Source of the DNA: CAVWGP01 sp963754645
GTDB taxonomy: Bacteria > Pseudomonadota > Alphaproteobacteria > Bin65
Assembly (NCBI GenBank): GCA_963754645.1
Contig: CAVWGP010000002.1
Span: 62,001-126,000 of the forward strand
DNA: 64,000 nucleotides
Direction of reading: 5' to 3'
In this document: positions 63,235-64,000 of the stretch, in pieces
Layout: each line of letters starts with the position of its first letter
Position numbering within the stretch: the first letter of the stretch is position 1
Program-made: the position numbers and the translations under genes
Notes under the pieces: model-generated
Database searches by the model: none
Told to the model about the DNA's origin: nothing
Seen by the model: the letters and a program-made list of their open reading frames with translations, nothing else

Positions 63235-64000
63235 ATGAATGACACCGATCCAACGCCCGCGACGGCCGAAAGCGAGGCGCTGCGGCGCCATCGCGCGGCG
63301 CGCGGCAAGATCGAGATGCAACCGAAATTCCCGATTCGAAGCCCAGCGGATTTTGCCGTTTGGTACACGCCGGGTGTCGCCGAGGCATGCCGCGCTATTG
63401 TCGCCGATCCGGATGCCGCTTACGAGGTCACGAACAAGGGCAATCTGGTGGCCGTCGTCTCCGACGGCACGCGCGTGCTCGGCCTGGGCGATATCGGACC
63501 CGAAGCCGGACTGCCGGTGATGGAAGGTAAGTGCCTGCTGTTCAAGTACCTCGCCGGGGTCGATGCGGTGCCGATCTGCCTCGGCACGAAGCGTGCCGAG
63601 GACATCGTCCGCGCCGTCGAATGGCTGGCGCCGTCATTCGGCGGCGTCAACCTCGAGGACATTGTCCAGCCGAAATGCTTTCGCGTGCTTGATGCGCTGC
63701 GGGCCTCACTCCGCATTCCAGTATGGCACGACGACCAACAAGGCACGGCCGCGGTTGTCTTGGCCGGACTGATCACAGCGTTGCGCTTAACGGGGCGAAC
63801 TTTGTCCGAGACGCGTATTGCCTTGATCGGCATGGGCGCGGCGAATGTCGCCACATACCGGCTGCTCAAGACCTTTGGCGCCGATCCCGCGAACATCGTT
63901 GCCTGCGATAGCAAAGGAATCTTGCATCGCGGACGAACCGATATCGAACGTGAGCAAGCGCAATTTCGCGAAAAATGGGAGATTTGCGGCGAAAGCAACC
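63235..64000 (+). CDS. maeB: Malic enzyme (NAD(P)-dependent), 3' part beyond the window
   Basis: First 255 residues of a long protein from ATG at 63235. FPIRSPADFAVWYTPGVAEACRAI, YEVTNKGNLVAVVSDGTRVLGLGDIGPEAGLPVMEGKCLLFKYLAGVDAVPICL, VNLEDIVQPKCF (metal site with E-D), WHDDQQGTAAVVLAGLITALRL and the Rossmann motif IALIGMGAANVATYRLL. Decarboxylates malate to pyruvate. Whether the phosphotransacetylase-like C-terminal domain of MaeB is present cannot be seen; the symbol is therefore tentative. Confidence 0.85.
   Translation, partial: MNDTDPTPATAESEALRRHRAARGKIEMQPKFPIRSPADFAVWYTPGVAEACRAIVADPDAAYEVTNKGNLVAVVSDGTRVLGLGDIGPEAGLPVMEGKCLLFKYLAGVDAVPICLGTKRAEDIVRAVEWLAPSFGGVNLEDIVQPKCFRVLDALRASLRIPVWHDDQQGTAAVVLAGLITALRLTGRTLSETRIALIGMGAANVATYRLLKTFGADPANIVACDSKGILHRGRTDIEREQAQFREKWEICGESN

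Overview
The window is GC-rich and looks like an alphaproteobacterial chromosome. It carries a C4-pathway 5-aminolevulinate synthase, liv- and dpp-type ABC transporters, hydantoinase-type catabolic genes and a cd1-type denitrification island. I cannot name a genus.

Layout. (1) 1-2.4 kb holds the tail of a branched-chain amino-acid type ABC system (livG, livF) and a glyoxalase-like protein. (2) 2.6-3.1 kb holds a hydantoinase A fragment cut off by a decayed insertion sequence (IS). (3) 3.2-10.6 kb holds RidA, a peptide-type ABC system (substrate-binding protein, two permeases, two ATPases in overlapping frames) and an M20 deacylase. The substrate-binding protein appears circularly permuted. 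(4) 10.6-13.2 kb is a junkyard: a transposase remnant, a complete IS630-family element with perfect ends and TA flanks, a JAB-metalloprotease fragment, a 149-bp repeat and a truncated SDR. (5) 13.1-28.8 kb, on the minus strand, is a CoA/hydantoinase catabolic cluster: GntR regulator, hydantoinase A and B, acyl-CoA dehydrogenase, enoyl-CoA hydratase, CaiB CoA-transferase, thiolase, OB-fold partner, livKHMGF, AtuA and its small partner. Several genes here carry frameshifts. (6) 28.9-29.9 kb holds more IS remnants.

(7) 30-54 kb is the denitrification island. On the minus strand lie nirS, nirE, nirC, nirF, nirD, nirL, nirG, nirH, nirJ and nirN, which together supply cytochrome cd1 and its heme d1. 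On the plus strand lie nirI, apbE and hemA, then a small-gene/CuA-subunit/subunit-I/heme-o-synthase/SenC operon. It resembles the norSY-senC type of NO reductase rather than cNorBC. A cytochrome b-ferredoxin-FlpD fusion, a lipid-anchored or secreted orphan, a hemerythrin, a siroheme-synthase-like protein and a DUF4202 protein follow. (8) 53.2-54.4 kb is another IS graveyard, sharing repeats with regions 2, 4 and 6. (9) 54.5-64 kb holds groEL, carbamate kinase, a cyclic-2,3-DPG-synthetase-like GTPase, a ChaB/ABC/FtsX/HlyD export operon and the start of malic enzyme.

Six dyads of the FNR/NNR/Dnr form (TTGA-N6-TCAA) lie before nirS/nirI, hemA, the norSY-like operon, groEL, the GTPase-arcC pair and chaB/malic enzyme. 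Regions 7 and 9 therefore look like one oxygen- or NO-responsive regulon that links nitrite respiration, heme supply, NO reduction and anaerobic housekeeping. Frameshifts also occur in otherwise well-conserved genes (livG, nirS, groEL). Some may be consensus errors rather than real mutations.
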